NCBI GenBank assembly: GCA_021790615.1
Contig: JAJYGW010000057.1
Location: 1-9,862, forward strand
Source: Actinomycetes bacterium
GTDB lineage: Bacteria; Actinomycetota; Acidimicrobiia; Acidimicrobiales; JAKAOS01
DNA: 9,862 nt
Reading direction: 5' to 3'
The notes below the pieces were generated by a model that saw only the letters and a program-made list of their open reading frames with translations, was not told where the DNA came from and ran no database searches. Position 1 is the stretch's first letter. Each line of letters starts with the position of its first letter. The translations under genes were made by a program, and so were the position numbers. Below are positions 1 to 6,643 of the stretch, one piece after another.

Positions 1-1089
1 GACGGCGGAGATGATCTCCTCCTGCGAGAGCTCCCCCGGCAGGAGCGAAACGGCCCTGGCGCCGACGCCGGGCGTCGTCCGGTAGCCACCGCGCACGGCT
101 GAGCCGGTCGAGACGGTCCCTGCGACACGGGCAGCGTGGGTGTCGTACAGGTATCCCATGAGCTTCCCGCCCTGGATGAGCTCGTTACGCCGCGTGGCCA
201 ACCCTTCCGCGTCCATCGGGGCGGCACCGAGGGCGGCGGGGTCCGTCGGGTCGTCGACGAGTGTCAACGTCCCCGGCCCGAGCTCCTCGCCGACGCGATC
301 GGCGAACAGGCTCCGGCCCTTCGAGACCTCCTCGCCCGACAAGGTCCTCGCGAGGATCCCGAGCAGGGTGGCGGTCACGCGTCGGTCGAGCACGGCGGTG
401 AGGCGGGACGAGCGGGGTTTCTTGGCGCCGAGCATGCGCGTCGCCCGCTCTACCGCATCTGCCGAGCATGCGACCACGTCGAGGTCCCCGGCTGCCCGCC
501 CGACCGAGTATCCGAACCCTGTCTGCGTGTCGTCACCCTCGCCGGCGATCGCGTTCACGAAGAGATGGCAGATGGTGCGCCTCGCCGCTGAGGAGATCCC
601 CGTCGACGTCGCCACGCCCCACTCGGTCATGGCATCTGAGTAGTCGGAGCTGACCACCTGGCGGATCCGGGGGTCGCCGGCACGCACCATCCGCTCGACT
701 TCGAGGGCGAGATCGACCTTGGCCTGTGTCGGGTACTCCGCCTGCTCTCCGCGCCAGAGCTCCAACGTCACCGGAGCCACGCCGTCGGGCCGTGCCAAGC
801 CGGCATGCTCGTCGGCGGAGGCGTAAGCGACGTTGTCGCGCGCTTCTGTCAACGCCTCCTCCGCCGCCGTCTCGTCGAGCGCGCCCACCCATGCGAAACC
901 CTGCCTTCCCTCCCTGACCACCCTCACCCCGACACCGGCGGACTCCGCCGACGAGAGTTGCTCGATCTCGCCGTCGTAGACGCGGATCGACGTGTCGCGG
1001 CCGTGTGCCACGTACGCCTCGACCTCCTCGCCGGACGCGACGTCCGCCCGCGCCGCGACTGCTTCCGCCAACTCCAGCAGCTCAGGCAC
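1..1089 (-). CDS. tldE: TldE/PmbA-family protein, partner of the TldD protease (3' end cut by window edge)
   Basis: Non-catalytic subunit of the TldD-TldE heterodimeric metalloprotease, which in E. coli completes microcin B17 maturation and degrades unfolded peptides such as CcdA (family knowledge). The frame is open from a GTG at 1089 to base 1, giving 363 residues. Family members are about 440-460 residues, so roughly 80-90 C-terminal residues lie outside. Visible family signatures are the N-terminal stretch around residues 35-70 (VYDGEIEQLSS, then GVGVRVV), LVDDPTDP at 278-285, and NELIQGGKLMGYLYD at 302-316. Where TldD has HExxxH, this protein has TLLGILARTLSGEE (241-254) with no His pair, as expected for TldE. 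The GTG start overlaps the tldD stop by 8 bp (GTGCCTGA) and no good Shine-Dalgarno precedes it, so translation is probably coupled to tldD. PmbA is a synonym. Identity is near certain; substrate is unknown. Confidence 0.93.
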   Translation of the reverse strand, partial: MPELLELAEAVAARADVASGEEVEAYVAHGRDTSIRVYDGEIEQLSSAESAGVGVRVVREGRQGFAWVGALDETAAEEALTEARDNVAYASADEHAGLARPDGVAPVTLELWRGEQAEYPTQAKVDLALEVERMVRAGDPRIRQVVSSDYSDAMTEWGVATSTGISSAARRTICHLFVNAIAGEGDDTQTGFGYSVGRAAGDLDVVACSADAVERATRMLGAKKPRSSRLTAVLDRRVTATLLGILARTLSGEEVSKGRSLFADRVGEELGPGTLTLVDDPTDPAALGAAPMDAEGLATRRNELIQGGKLMGYLYDTHAARVAGTVSTGSAVRGGYRTTPGVGARAVSLLPGELSQEEIISAV

Positions 1090-2494
1090 CGGCCGTGCCG
1101 CCGATCGTCACGCCGGTGATGCGCAACGTCGGCTGCCCGCACCCGACAGGGACCGACTGGCCGTCCTTGCCGCACGTGCCAGGGGACATGTCGAAGTCGC
1201 TCCCGATCGTGTCGATCTTCGCGAGGACGTCAGGACCGTTCCCGATCATGTTCGCGTCCCGCAGCGGCTCGGTGATGCGTCCGTTCTCGATCAGGTAGGC
1301 CTCGGTCATCCCGAAGACGAAGTCGCCGGTCGCCGTGTTGACCTGACCGCCACCGAGGTGCGCCACGTAGATGCCGTGGGGCGTCTGGGCGACGATCTCC
1401 TCCGGGTCGTCCTCGCCGGGCAACAGGTAGGTGTTCGTCATCCGCACCATCGGCAGGTGGCGATAGCTCTCCCGCCGGCCGTTGCCGCTCGAGGCGCGCT
1501 GCCGGCGGCGCGCTGACACTTCATCCCACATGTAGTCGACGAGCACCCCGTCCTGGATCAGCACGTTGTGCTGCGCGGGGCGTCCCTCGTCATCGATCGC
1601 GAAGCTGCCCCAGTTCGGACCGACGGTGCCGTCGTCGACGAGCGTTACGAGCGGACTCGCCACCAGCTCGCCCACACGGTTCGTGTAGACCGACGAGTCC
1701 TTCACGATGTGGTCGGCTTCCAGCCCATGCCCGCATGCCTCGTGAAAGAGGATCCCGCCGCTCCCGCGCTGGAGGACCACCGGCACGACGCCCGCCGGCG
1801 CAGGTCGCGCCGAGAGCTTGGTGAGGGCTCGGTGCGCCGCCTCGGTGGCGACCTCCTCGACCGACGCCGTCTCGAACAGCTCGAAACCCACCGTCAGTGC
1901 CCGCGTCTCGTATCCCGTCTGCATGCCGGTGTCGCCCGAGGCAACGCACAGGACGGAGAACCTCGTGCGCACGCGGTCGTCACCGCTGAGGAGTCCCTCG
2001 CTGTTGGCGACCTGGATCCTGCGGCGGGTGTCTCCGTAGCCGACACTCACCTGCACGATCGAGTCGCTGCTCGAGCGAGCGGCGGCGTCCGCCCGCGACA
2101 GCAGCTCGACCTTCGCCGCCTTCGTCACGTCGCTCGGCAGGATGCGGACCTCGTTCGGAGCGGCCACGCGGCCTTCCTCGAGCGCGACGCGGCGAGCTCC
2201 ACCGCCCCCCTCCCGGGCCACGGCGCCCGCCGCCTCCGCAGCAGCCCTGAGGCCGCGCTCGGTGAGATCCGCCGTATGAGCGAAGCCGGTCGTCTCACCG
2301 ACGACGACCCGGATCCCGGCGCCGCGCTCATGACCGGTCGACAGCTCCTCGACCCGCCGGTCGTCGAGCGAGATGGCGCTCATGGTCCGGTCCTCGACGA
2401 AGACCTCGGCGAAGTCGCCGCCGCGCTCGAGGGCGCGCCGGAGGACCCGTTCGAGCACGTCCGGCTCGACGAGCGCTGTGCCGGCCACGGTCAT
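1082..2494 (-). CDS. tldD: TldD-family zinc metalloprotease, catalytic subunit
   Basis: Catalytic half of the TldD-TldE peptidase, which threads unfolded peptides through a closed heterodimer and cleaves them in the cytoplasm (known for the E. coli pair). The 470-residue length is normal for the family. The zinc motif HEACGHGLEAD is at 251-261, so H251, E252 and H256 form HExxxH. A conserved C-terminal block around 438-457 (PGTCGKDG, then VGCGQP) contains C452, in the place of the Cys proposed as third zinc ligand. Other signatures are LVDDGTVGPNWGSFAIDDEG (285-304) and IQDGVLVDYMWD (313-324). The ATG at 2494 follows a strong AGGAGG (2506-2501) at about 6 nt. It is the first gene of a tldD-tldE operon. 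No RiPP precursor or cyclase is visible nearby, so a housekeeping peptide-degrading role is as likely as natural-product maturation. Confidence 0.96.
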   Translation of the reverse strand: MTVAGTALVEPDVLERVLRRALERGGDFAEVFVEDRTMSAISLDDRRVEELSTGHERGAGIRVVVGETTGFAHTADLTERGLRAAAEAAGAVAREGGGGARRVALEEGRVAAPNEVRILPSDVTKAAKVELLSRADAAARSSSDSIVQVSVGYGDTRRRIQVANSEGLLSGDDRVRTRFSVLCVASGDTGMQTGYETRALTVGFELFETASVEEVATEAAHRALTKLSARPAPAGVVPVVLQRGSGGILFHEACGHGLEADHIVKDSSVYTNRVGELVASPLVTLVDDGTVGPNWGSFAIDDEGRPAQHNVLIQDGVLVDYMWDEVSARRRQRASSGNGRRESYRHLPMVRMTNTYLLPGEDDPEEIVAQTPHGIYVAHLGGGQVNTATGDFVFGMTEAYLIENGRITEPLRDANMIGNGPDVLAKIDTIGSDFDMSPGTCGKDGQSVPVGCGQPTLRITGVTIGGTAGA

Positions 2495-2500
2495 GTCACG

Positions 2501-2527
2501 TCCTCCTCGCTGAGGGGCCGTATCGTA
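2501..2527 (-). promoter_or_regulatory. Putative tldD -10 element and Shine-Dalgarno
   Basis: On the minus strand a TACGAT hexamer (2527-2522, four of six matches to TATAAT) lies about 16 nt before AGGAGG (2506-2501), which precedes the tldD ATG. This would give a short leader of about 20 nt. No convincing -35 hexamer is seen at 16-18 bp. The Shine-Dalgarno is clear; the -10 is only suggestive. Confidence 0.35.
2521..2526 (+). promoter_or_regulatory. Putative -10 element for a leaderless thioesterase mRNA
   Basis: TATCGT (fits TANNNT) ends 7 nt before the GTG at 2534, the spacing expected if transcription starts at or next to the start codon. No Shine-Dalgarno lies at a useful distance from that GTG, and leaderless mRNAs are common in actinobacteria (established knowledge). 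The same bases read on the other strand form the putative tldD -10, so this could be one symmetrical two-way promoter. No -35 is recognisable. Confidence 0.3.
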
Positions 2528-2533
2528 GCGACG

Positions 2534-3037
2534 GTGCCCGAGGACTCCTCTGCGCTCCAGTCACAGCAGTCGCCGCAGTCACCGCAGTCACCGCAGTCGC
2601 CGCTCGAGCCGGGTGTCACGGGTGAAGCCGTGATGACGGTCGGCGAGATCGACCTCGCGACGGCTCTCGGATCGGGTGACGTGGCGGTCCTCGGAACGCC
2701 CCGACTCGTCGCACTCGCCGAAGAGGCGACGGTTGCAGCGGTCGCCCCCCGCCTGCCGGCCGGGCGCACGAGCGTCGGCGTCCACGTCGAGATCGACCAT
2801 CTCACCCCGTCTGCGGCAGGCGACGAAGTTCGGGCGACCGCGACCGTCGAATCGGTGGGGGAGCGAGACGTCGAGCTCACGATCGAGGTCGCCGACGCCC
2901 GCTCGGGTGAGCTGCTCGCGAGAGCCCGCGTCCGGCGGGCGATCGTCGACCGGGAGAGGTTCCTCGGCAGGCTCGAGACCAGGCTCGAGACCAGGCTCGA
3001 GTCGAGCCATCAGGCGAGGTTGGAGGAGCGGGGGTAG
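2534..3037 (+). CDS. FlK-like hot-dog thioesterase with repeat-bearing N- and C-terminal extensions
   Basis: Predicted acyl-CoA thioesterase of the fluoroacetyl-CoA thioesterase (FlK) family, 167 residues from GTG 2534. The core (about 24-146) has T55, E63 and H89, spaced 8 and 34 residues apart, the same spacing as the FlK triad Thr42/Glu50/His76. The blocks ALGSGDVAVLGTPRLVALAEE (44 onward) and the VHVEIDHL strand (83-90) are typical. The true substrate is unknown; most relatives are not fluoroacetate enzymes. A start at GTG 2630 or ATG 2633 would remove the conserved LEPGVTGEA segment, so GTG 2534 is preferred although it lacks a Shine-Dalgarno. Residues 12-23 are four QSP repeats and residues about 147-157 are RLET repeats. 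FlK itself is about 139 residues, so both ends look like additions. The gene is divergent from tldD (39 bp apart) and its last 28 bp overlap the convergent TPP-enzyme gene. Confidence 0.85.
   Translation: MPEDSSALQSQQSPQSPQSPQSPLEPGVTGEAVMTVGEIDLATALGSGDVAVLGTPRLVALAEEATVAAVAPRLPAGRTSVGVHVEIDHLTPSAAGDEVRATATVESVGERDVELTIEVADARSGELLARARVRRAIVDRERFLGRLETRLETRLESSHQARLEERG
2567..2602 (+). repeat. Four-copy 9-bp tandem repeat encoding QSP
   Basis: Four consecutive 9-bp units CAGTCRCCG (units 1 and 4 with G, units 2 and 3 with A at the sixth base) run in frame and encode (QSP)4 at residues 12-23 of the thioesterase. A related CAGTCACAG precedes them. The period keeps the reading frame, so copy-number change would lengthen or shorten the N-terminal tail without breaking the gene. 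Confidence 0.95.
2969..3001 (+). repeat. 12-bp tandem repeat encoding RLET near the thioesterase C-terminus
   Basis: Two full copies and a 9-bp partial copy of AGGCTCGAGACC lie at 2969-2980, 2981-2992 and 2993-3001. They encode RLETRLETRLE in the thioesterase, just past the point where FlK-family proteins usually end. Each unit contains the palindrome CTCGAG. The repeat ends 9 bp before the stop codon of the convergent TPP-enzyme gene. Confidence 0.93.
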
Positions 3038-4647
3038 GCGATGGCCGGATCTGTCAGCACGTTGACGAGATAGGGGACACCGGAGTCGAACCCCCGCTTC
3101 AGCGCCGGCCCCAGCTCCGCCGGGTCCCGGACGGTCTCGCCCGCACCGCCGAGCGCCCTCACGATGTCGTCGTACCGGGTCTCCTGGCGCAGGTCTGCCG
3201 CGACGTCGTAGCCGTAGAAGAACTGCATGGGGTGTTTCTCGAGGCCCCAGATCCCGTTGTTGCCCACGACCATGACGACAGGCAGCTCGTGACGTACGAG
3301 GGTGTCCACGTCCATCCCCGAGAAACCGAACGCCCCGTCCCCGAGACACGCCACGACCTGTCTCGTCGGATGCGCCAGCCGAGCTGCCGCGGCGTAGCCG
3401 AGGCCGGTCCCGAGACATCCGTACGGCCCAGGCTCCAAGAAACACCCAGCCTGATACGACTCCACCAACCTCCCCGCGTACGACACGAAGTCGCCGCCGT
3501 CGCCGATGACGATCGCATCCCGGTCGAGCACCTTGCGGAGCTCTCCGTACACACGCGCCGGGTGGATCGGCGTGGTGTCCGCCTCGAGCTCGGCACGTTC
3601 CTGCTCCCTCTTTGCTGCCTCCTCGTCGCGGAGGCGTGAGATCCAGGTCTCGTGCTCGGTTGCATCGTGTGACAGCTCGACGGTCCCGAGTCGCTCGAGG
3701 ATGACCCGCAGGTCGCCCGCGATGGTGGACTCGGTCTCGGCGTGCGTGGCCCGGCGCTCCTCCGCATCGACGATGTGGATCACGGCCGCGTTCTCGAAGC
3801 GCCCGAACGACAACCGGAAGTCGAGTGGCGTCCCGACCACGACGACGACATCGGCCTGCTTCATGAACGCCCGGCTGCGCGAGACGCTCAGCTCGTGGTC
3901 GGCCGGGATCGTGCCGCGGCCGAGCCCGTTCACGAAGACGGGGACCCGCCTCGACTCTGCGAACGCGACGAGCTCGGACTCCGCCCTTGCCCAGTAGACG
4001 TCACTTCCGGCGACGCAGACCGGGCGCTGTGCACGGGCGATCAGATCCGCCGCCTCCCGGATGGAGCTCTCGTCCGGATCCGCGCCTGAACGATCGGAGA
4101 GAGCCGCAGCGTCGAGCTGCAACTCTGAGTGGCCGCCGAGGACGTCGAGGGGGAAGTCGATGAAGGCCGGCCCGCGATGCGGCGCCGTCGCTTCGGCCAG
4201 CGCATGCAGGACGAGAGCTGGGATGGCGCCGGTGTCGTTCGCCGTTGCCGCATATTTCGTCACTGAACTGACGATGGGAATGTGGTCGAGCTCCTGCAGC
4301 GAGCCGGACCCCCAGCGGTGATGGGGCGCGCGACCGCCGAGCACGAGCATGGGCGTCCCATTGAGATAGGCGCCCGTCATCGCGCTCACGCCGTTCGTGA
4401 CACCGGGGCCGGCCGTCAACGCCGCGATGCCGGGCAGCCGCGTGAGTTTGGCCATGCCTTCGGCCGCGAACACCGCCGTCTGCTCGTGACGGACGTCCAC
4501 GATCCGCCAGTCGAGCTCGTGCGCCGCGTCGAGCAGGGGGAAGATGTGGCCACCTGAGAGCGTGAAGAGCGTGTCCACTTCCGGCTCGGCCGCCGCGATC
4601 GCTCTGAGGGCCAGTAAACCGCCGTGCAGATGGGGGTTGTCGCTCAC
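3010..4647 (-). CDS. ThDP-dependent enzyme, IlvG-like acetolactate synthase / 2-hydroxyacyl-CoA lyase family
   Basis: A 545-residue thiamine-diphosphate enzyme with the three-domain layout of this superfamily: PYR domain (about 8-170), central domain (about 190-325) and PP domain (about 362-535). The catalytic glutamate is E55 in RHEQTAVFAAEG. The ThDP/metal motif is GDG (436-438), 24 residues, then NN (463-464). The N-terminal blocks TLSGGH, LTAGPGVTNG and GGRAPHHRWG resemble mycobacterial IlvG (Rv1820), usually labelled acetolactate synthase. No small regulatory subunit, ketoacid reductoisomerase or other branched-chain gene is adjacent. The real reaction could be acetolactate synthesis or an oxalyl-/2-hydroxyacyl-CoA lyase-type C-C cleavage; sequence reading alone does not decide this. 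The start is GTG at 4647 with no Shine-Dalgarno, perhaps leaderless. The 3' end overlaps the thioesterase gene by 28 bp. Confidence 0.9.
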   Translation of the reverse strand: MSDNPHLHGGLLALRAIAAAEPEVDTLFTLSGGHIFPLLDAAHELDWRIVDVRHEQTAVFAAEGMAKLTRLPGIAALTAGPGVTNGVSAMTGAYLNGTPMLVLGGRAPHHRWGSGSLQELDHIPIVSSVTKYAATANDTGAIPALVLHALAEATAPHRGPAFIDFPLDVLGGHSELQLDAAALSDRSGADPDESSIREAADLIARAQRPVCVAGSDVYWARAESELVAFAESRRVPVFVNGLGRGTIPADHELSVSRSRAFMKQADVVVVVGTPLDFRLSFGRFENAAVIHIVDAEERRATHAETESTIAGDLRVILERLGTVELSHDATEHETWISRLRDEEAAKREQERAELEADTTPIHPARVYGELRKVLDRDAIVIGDGGDFVSYAGRLVESYQAGCFLEPGPYGCLGTGLGYAAAARLAHPTRQVVACLGDGAFGFSGMDVDTLVRHELPVVMVVGNNGIWGLEKHPMQFFYGYDVAADLRQETRYDDIVRALGGAGETVRDPAELGPALKRGFDSGVPYLVNVLTDPAIAYPRSSNLA

Positions 4648-4653
4648 GTCGCG

Positions 4654-4659
4654 AGCCTA
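4654..4659 (-). promoter_or_regulatory. Putative -10 element for a leaderless TPP-enzyme mRNA
   Basis: On the minus strand TAGGCT (TANNNT pattern) is separated by 6 nt from the GTG start at 4647, so transcription would begin at or beside the start codon. No Shine-Dalgarno precedes the GTG, which fits a leaderless message. No -35 is recognisable and the hexamer is a weak match, so this is tentative. Confidence 0.3.
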
Positions 4660-4701
4660 AAAGGCGGGCAGGGGATCCACCAGTTCTGTGGGGCCGCTCA
4701 G

Positions 4702-4735
4702 TACGATCCGACGTGAGCGAAGGCGCCTCAGGAGG
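4702..4735 (+). promoter_or_regulatory. Putative -10 and Shine-Dalgarno of the DivIVA-domain gene
   Basis: TACGAT (4702-4707) is a plausible -10 with four of six consensus bases. A clear AGGAGG (4730-4735) stands 8 nt before the ATG at 4744 and fixes that start. No good -35 is visible. The Shine-Dalgarno is secure and the -10 uncertain. Confidence 0.4.
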
Positions 4736-4743
4736 CGACGGGG

Positions 4744-6003
4744 ATGGACGAGAGCGAAGCCGTAGAGCAAGAGGGAATCGGAGTAGCGACGCCGATCTTC
4801 AGCGTGTACCGGCGGGGATACGACCCCGAGCAGGTCGACCGCTATGTGACCGACCAGCAGCGCCGCCTCGACGAGGCATTGCACCGCGCCTCGGAGTCCG
4901 AGCGCAAGCTCGCTGCGGCCGTCGGCCAGTTGCGAGAGCTGCATCGTCGGGTCGCCGTTTACGAGAGTGAGCAACGCACCGCGCAGCCGCCCGCCCTCGA
5001 CTCACTCGGTGAGCGGGTGCAGCGGATCCTGCAGGAGGCGTGGGAGGGCGCGTACAACCTCCGTCAGGAAGCTGAGCGCGAGGTGACCGAGCTGCGCGAG
5101 CAGACGCAGCGGGAGATCGAAGCACAGCGCGAGGCGGCGCAGGGCGATGTCGAGGAGTTGCGGGCGGTCGCGAGCGCCGAAGCTGCCGAGCTCGTCGACG
5201 AGGCGACCCGGCGGGCCCTGGCGCTCCGGGACGAGATGGACAGGCGGCGCCAGGCGTACCTCGAGCGGGTCGAGCGTGATCGACAGAGGGCGGTGGCGCA
5301 GATCACGTTTCTCTACGATCAGAAGCAGCTGGCGATCTCCGAGCTCGCACGGTTGCAGGCGACGGTGGAGGCCACGATCGAGGAGATGGTGCGCAGCCCG
5401 CTCGGCAAGCCGGCCGCCTCGATCGCCGACGCGGCGGAGGCTCGGGGGCCGCGGGCCGATCCCGGCGACGAGGGTGAGCCGCTCAGGGCCGCAGGCGACG
5501 GCGCCGCGATCATGGGTGGTGCCGACACGGGGCAGTACCACTCGCTCGATGACGCCGGTGAGCTCGATGCGAACGCCGCCGACGAGGTGGCGCTCGAGTC
5601 TTCCGCTCTGGCCGACGACGAGCTCCTCGTCCCGGGCATCGCGGTCCGCCGCGATGCCGGCCCGTCTTTGTTCTCACAGATCATCGACGACACCGGGGCG
5701 CCGAGCGACCTGATGGACGGCGACCCCGAAGGCGCAGGTGCCGACGCGACCCTCGAGACCCTCGATGACACCTACGCCATGGATACACGGCCCGAGGACG
5801 TTCCGACCGGGCCGATGGACCGCTTGGAGTACGGCTACGGGTACTCCTCCTATGGCACCTACACGTCGTCCCCCGCCGCCGGAGAGGTGGAGTCCGAGTC
5901 CGAGCCCGGGGAGGCGGAAGTCGAGCCCGAGGTCATCGAGCGAGCCGATTCCGGACGGCCCTACGGCGGCGTCTACGACGCGGAGGCCGACGGCTGGGCT
6001 TGA
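4744..6003 (+). CDS. DivIVA-domain coiled-coil protein with long acidic C-terminal tail
   Basis: A 419-residue protein with the DivIVA-type N-terminal signature FSVYRRGYDPEQVDRYV (19-35), the segment that in DivIVA/Wag31 forms the membrane-curvature-binding head. A coiled coil rich in E, R, Q and A extends from about 35 to 215 and is very likely to dimerise or oligomerise. From about 220 onward the chain is acidic and low in complexity, with a Tyr/Gly patch (YGYGYSSYGTY, 363-373) and an E/S/P stretch near 382-398, so it is probably disordered. There is no signal peptide or membrane helix; it would sit at the cytoplasmic face of the membrane. Wag31 organises polar growth in actinobacteria, but no cell-division cluster (ftsZ, sepF, ylm genes) is beside this gene. 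It is therefore more likely a DivIVA-like paralogue than the main polar-growth protein. Confidence 0.85.
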   Translation: MDESEAVEQEGIGVATPIFSVYRRGYDPEQVDRYVTDQQRRLDEALHRASESERKLAAAVGQLRELHRRVAVYESEQRTAQPPALDSLGERVQRILQEAWEGAYNLRQEAEREVTELREQTQREIEAQREAAQGDVEELRAVASAEAAELVDEATRRALALRDEMDRRRQAYLERVERDRQRAVAQITFLYDQKQLAISELARLQATVEATIEEMVRSPLGKPAASIADAAEARGPRADPGDEGEPLRAAGDGAAIMGGADTGQYHSLDDAGELDANAADEVALESSALADDELLVPGIAVRRDAGPSLFSQIIDDTGAPSDLMDGDPEGAGADATLETLDDTYAMDTRPEDVPTGPMDRLEYGYGYSSYGTYTSSPAAGEVESESEPGEAEVEPEVIERADSGRPYGGVYDAEADGWA

Positions 6004-6055
6004 TCCAGCCGCTGCGCCGCGCCCCCGTCCCCTCCTCCCGTCGCGCCGGGGCCCG

Positions 6056-6571
6056 TCAGCTGTGTGAGATCCCGACGCCGCCGCGAGTGTCGGCACCGTA
6101 GCGACCCTTCGCTGCCTCGATGTCGAGCGGCTTGATCTCGGCGCGTCCAGCCAGAGCGGCCTCGTCGAGCTGGTCCGCCGGCACCACCCAGGCGACTTCG
6201 AACTCGATGCCGTCGGGATCCTTCGCATAGAGCGACTTCGTCGTGGAGTGATCTGACGCGCCGACGAGAGCCCCGACGTCCTGCAGCCGGTGCACCAGGC
6301 TCTCGAGCTCATCGAGCGTGTCGACCTCCCACGCCAGGTGGTAGAGGCCCACCTGGTTGCGCCCCGCCGTGGTCGGGCCGGCGGCTTCGCCGATCTCGAA
6401 CAATCCGATGTCGTGGTCGTTCGTGGATCCCGGTGCTTGGAGGAAAGCAGCCCCCCGGATGGCGTCGCCCATCCCGAGCCGACGGAACCCGAGCACCTCG
6501 GAGTAGAAGGTGGCGCTCCGCTCGACGTTGCGCACGTACAGGACCGCGTGGTTCAGGCGGGTGATCGGCAT
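6056..6571 (-). CDS. VOC-superfamily (glyoxalase / extradiol dioxygenase-like) protein
   Basis: A 171-residue vicinal-oxygen-chelate protein. Two beta-alpha-beta-beta-beta modules span about 4-130, beginning with ITRLNHAVLYVRNVERSATF and ending with KDPDGIEFEVAW. Likely metal ligands are H8, H78 (in LYHLAWEV) and E125 (in the DPDGxxxE block), an extradiol-dioxygenase or glyoxalase-like set; H53 is also near the site. It may act on a catechol, glyoxal adduct or similar substrate, but the family is too diverse to say which. About 40 residues follow the VOC fold (131-171). The start ATG 6571 begins at the conserved strand, though no strong Shine-Dalgarno precedes it. It lies 72 bp downstream of the serine-protease gene on the same strand and could be read from the same transcript. 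Its 3' end faces the DivIVA gene across 52 bp. Confidence 0.85.
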   Translation of the reverse strand: MPITRLNHAVLYVRNVERSATFYSEVLGFRRLGMGDAIRGAAFLQAPGSTNDHDIGLFEIGEAAGPTTAGRNQVGLYHLAWEVDTLDELESLVHRLQDVGALVGASDHSTTKSLYAKDPDGIEFEVAWVVPADQLDEAALAGRAEIKPLDIEAAKGRYGADTRGGVGISHS

Positions 6572-6643
6572 GGCCGGTTCAACATTGTCGTGGGACTGAC
6601 CATTCCGCCTTTCGGCCCTCGCCGTCGAGTCAGGCGGCCGTGA

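Noticed and set aside
1568..2533. Plus-strand open frame running through tldD into the thioesterase
   Set aside because: It is antisense to tldD, a well-conserved gene, and its translation upstream of 2534 matches no family. It stays open because of the GC-rich codon bias. Only the part from 2534 is recognisable.
2567..3001. CRISPR-like array
   Set aside because: The repeats are 9 and 12 bp with no spacers, and they lie in frame within one gene.
6004..6055. Bidirectional terminator between the DivIVA and VOC genes
   Set aside because: The 52-bp convergent gap is GC-rich, but only a weak GCCCC/GGGGC pairing across a 22-nt loop is visible and there is no T-run.
6572..6643. Separate promoter or terminator between the protease and VOC genes
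   Set aside because: A CCGCCT/AGGCGG pair separated by about 20 nt is the only structure, and no credible -10/-35 pair is seen, so nothing is called in this 72-bp gap.
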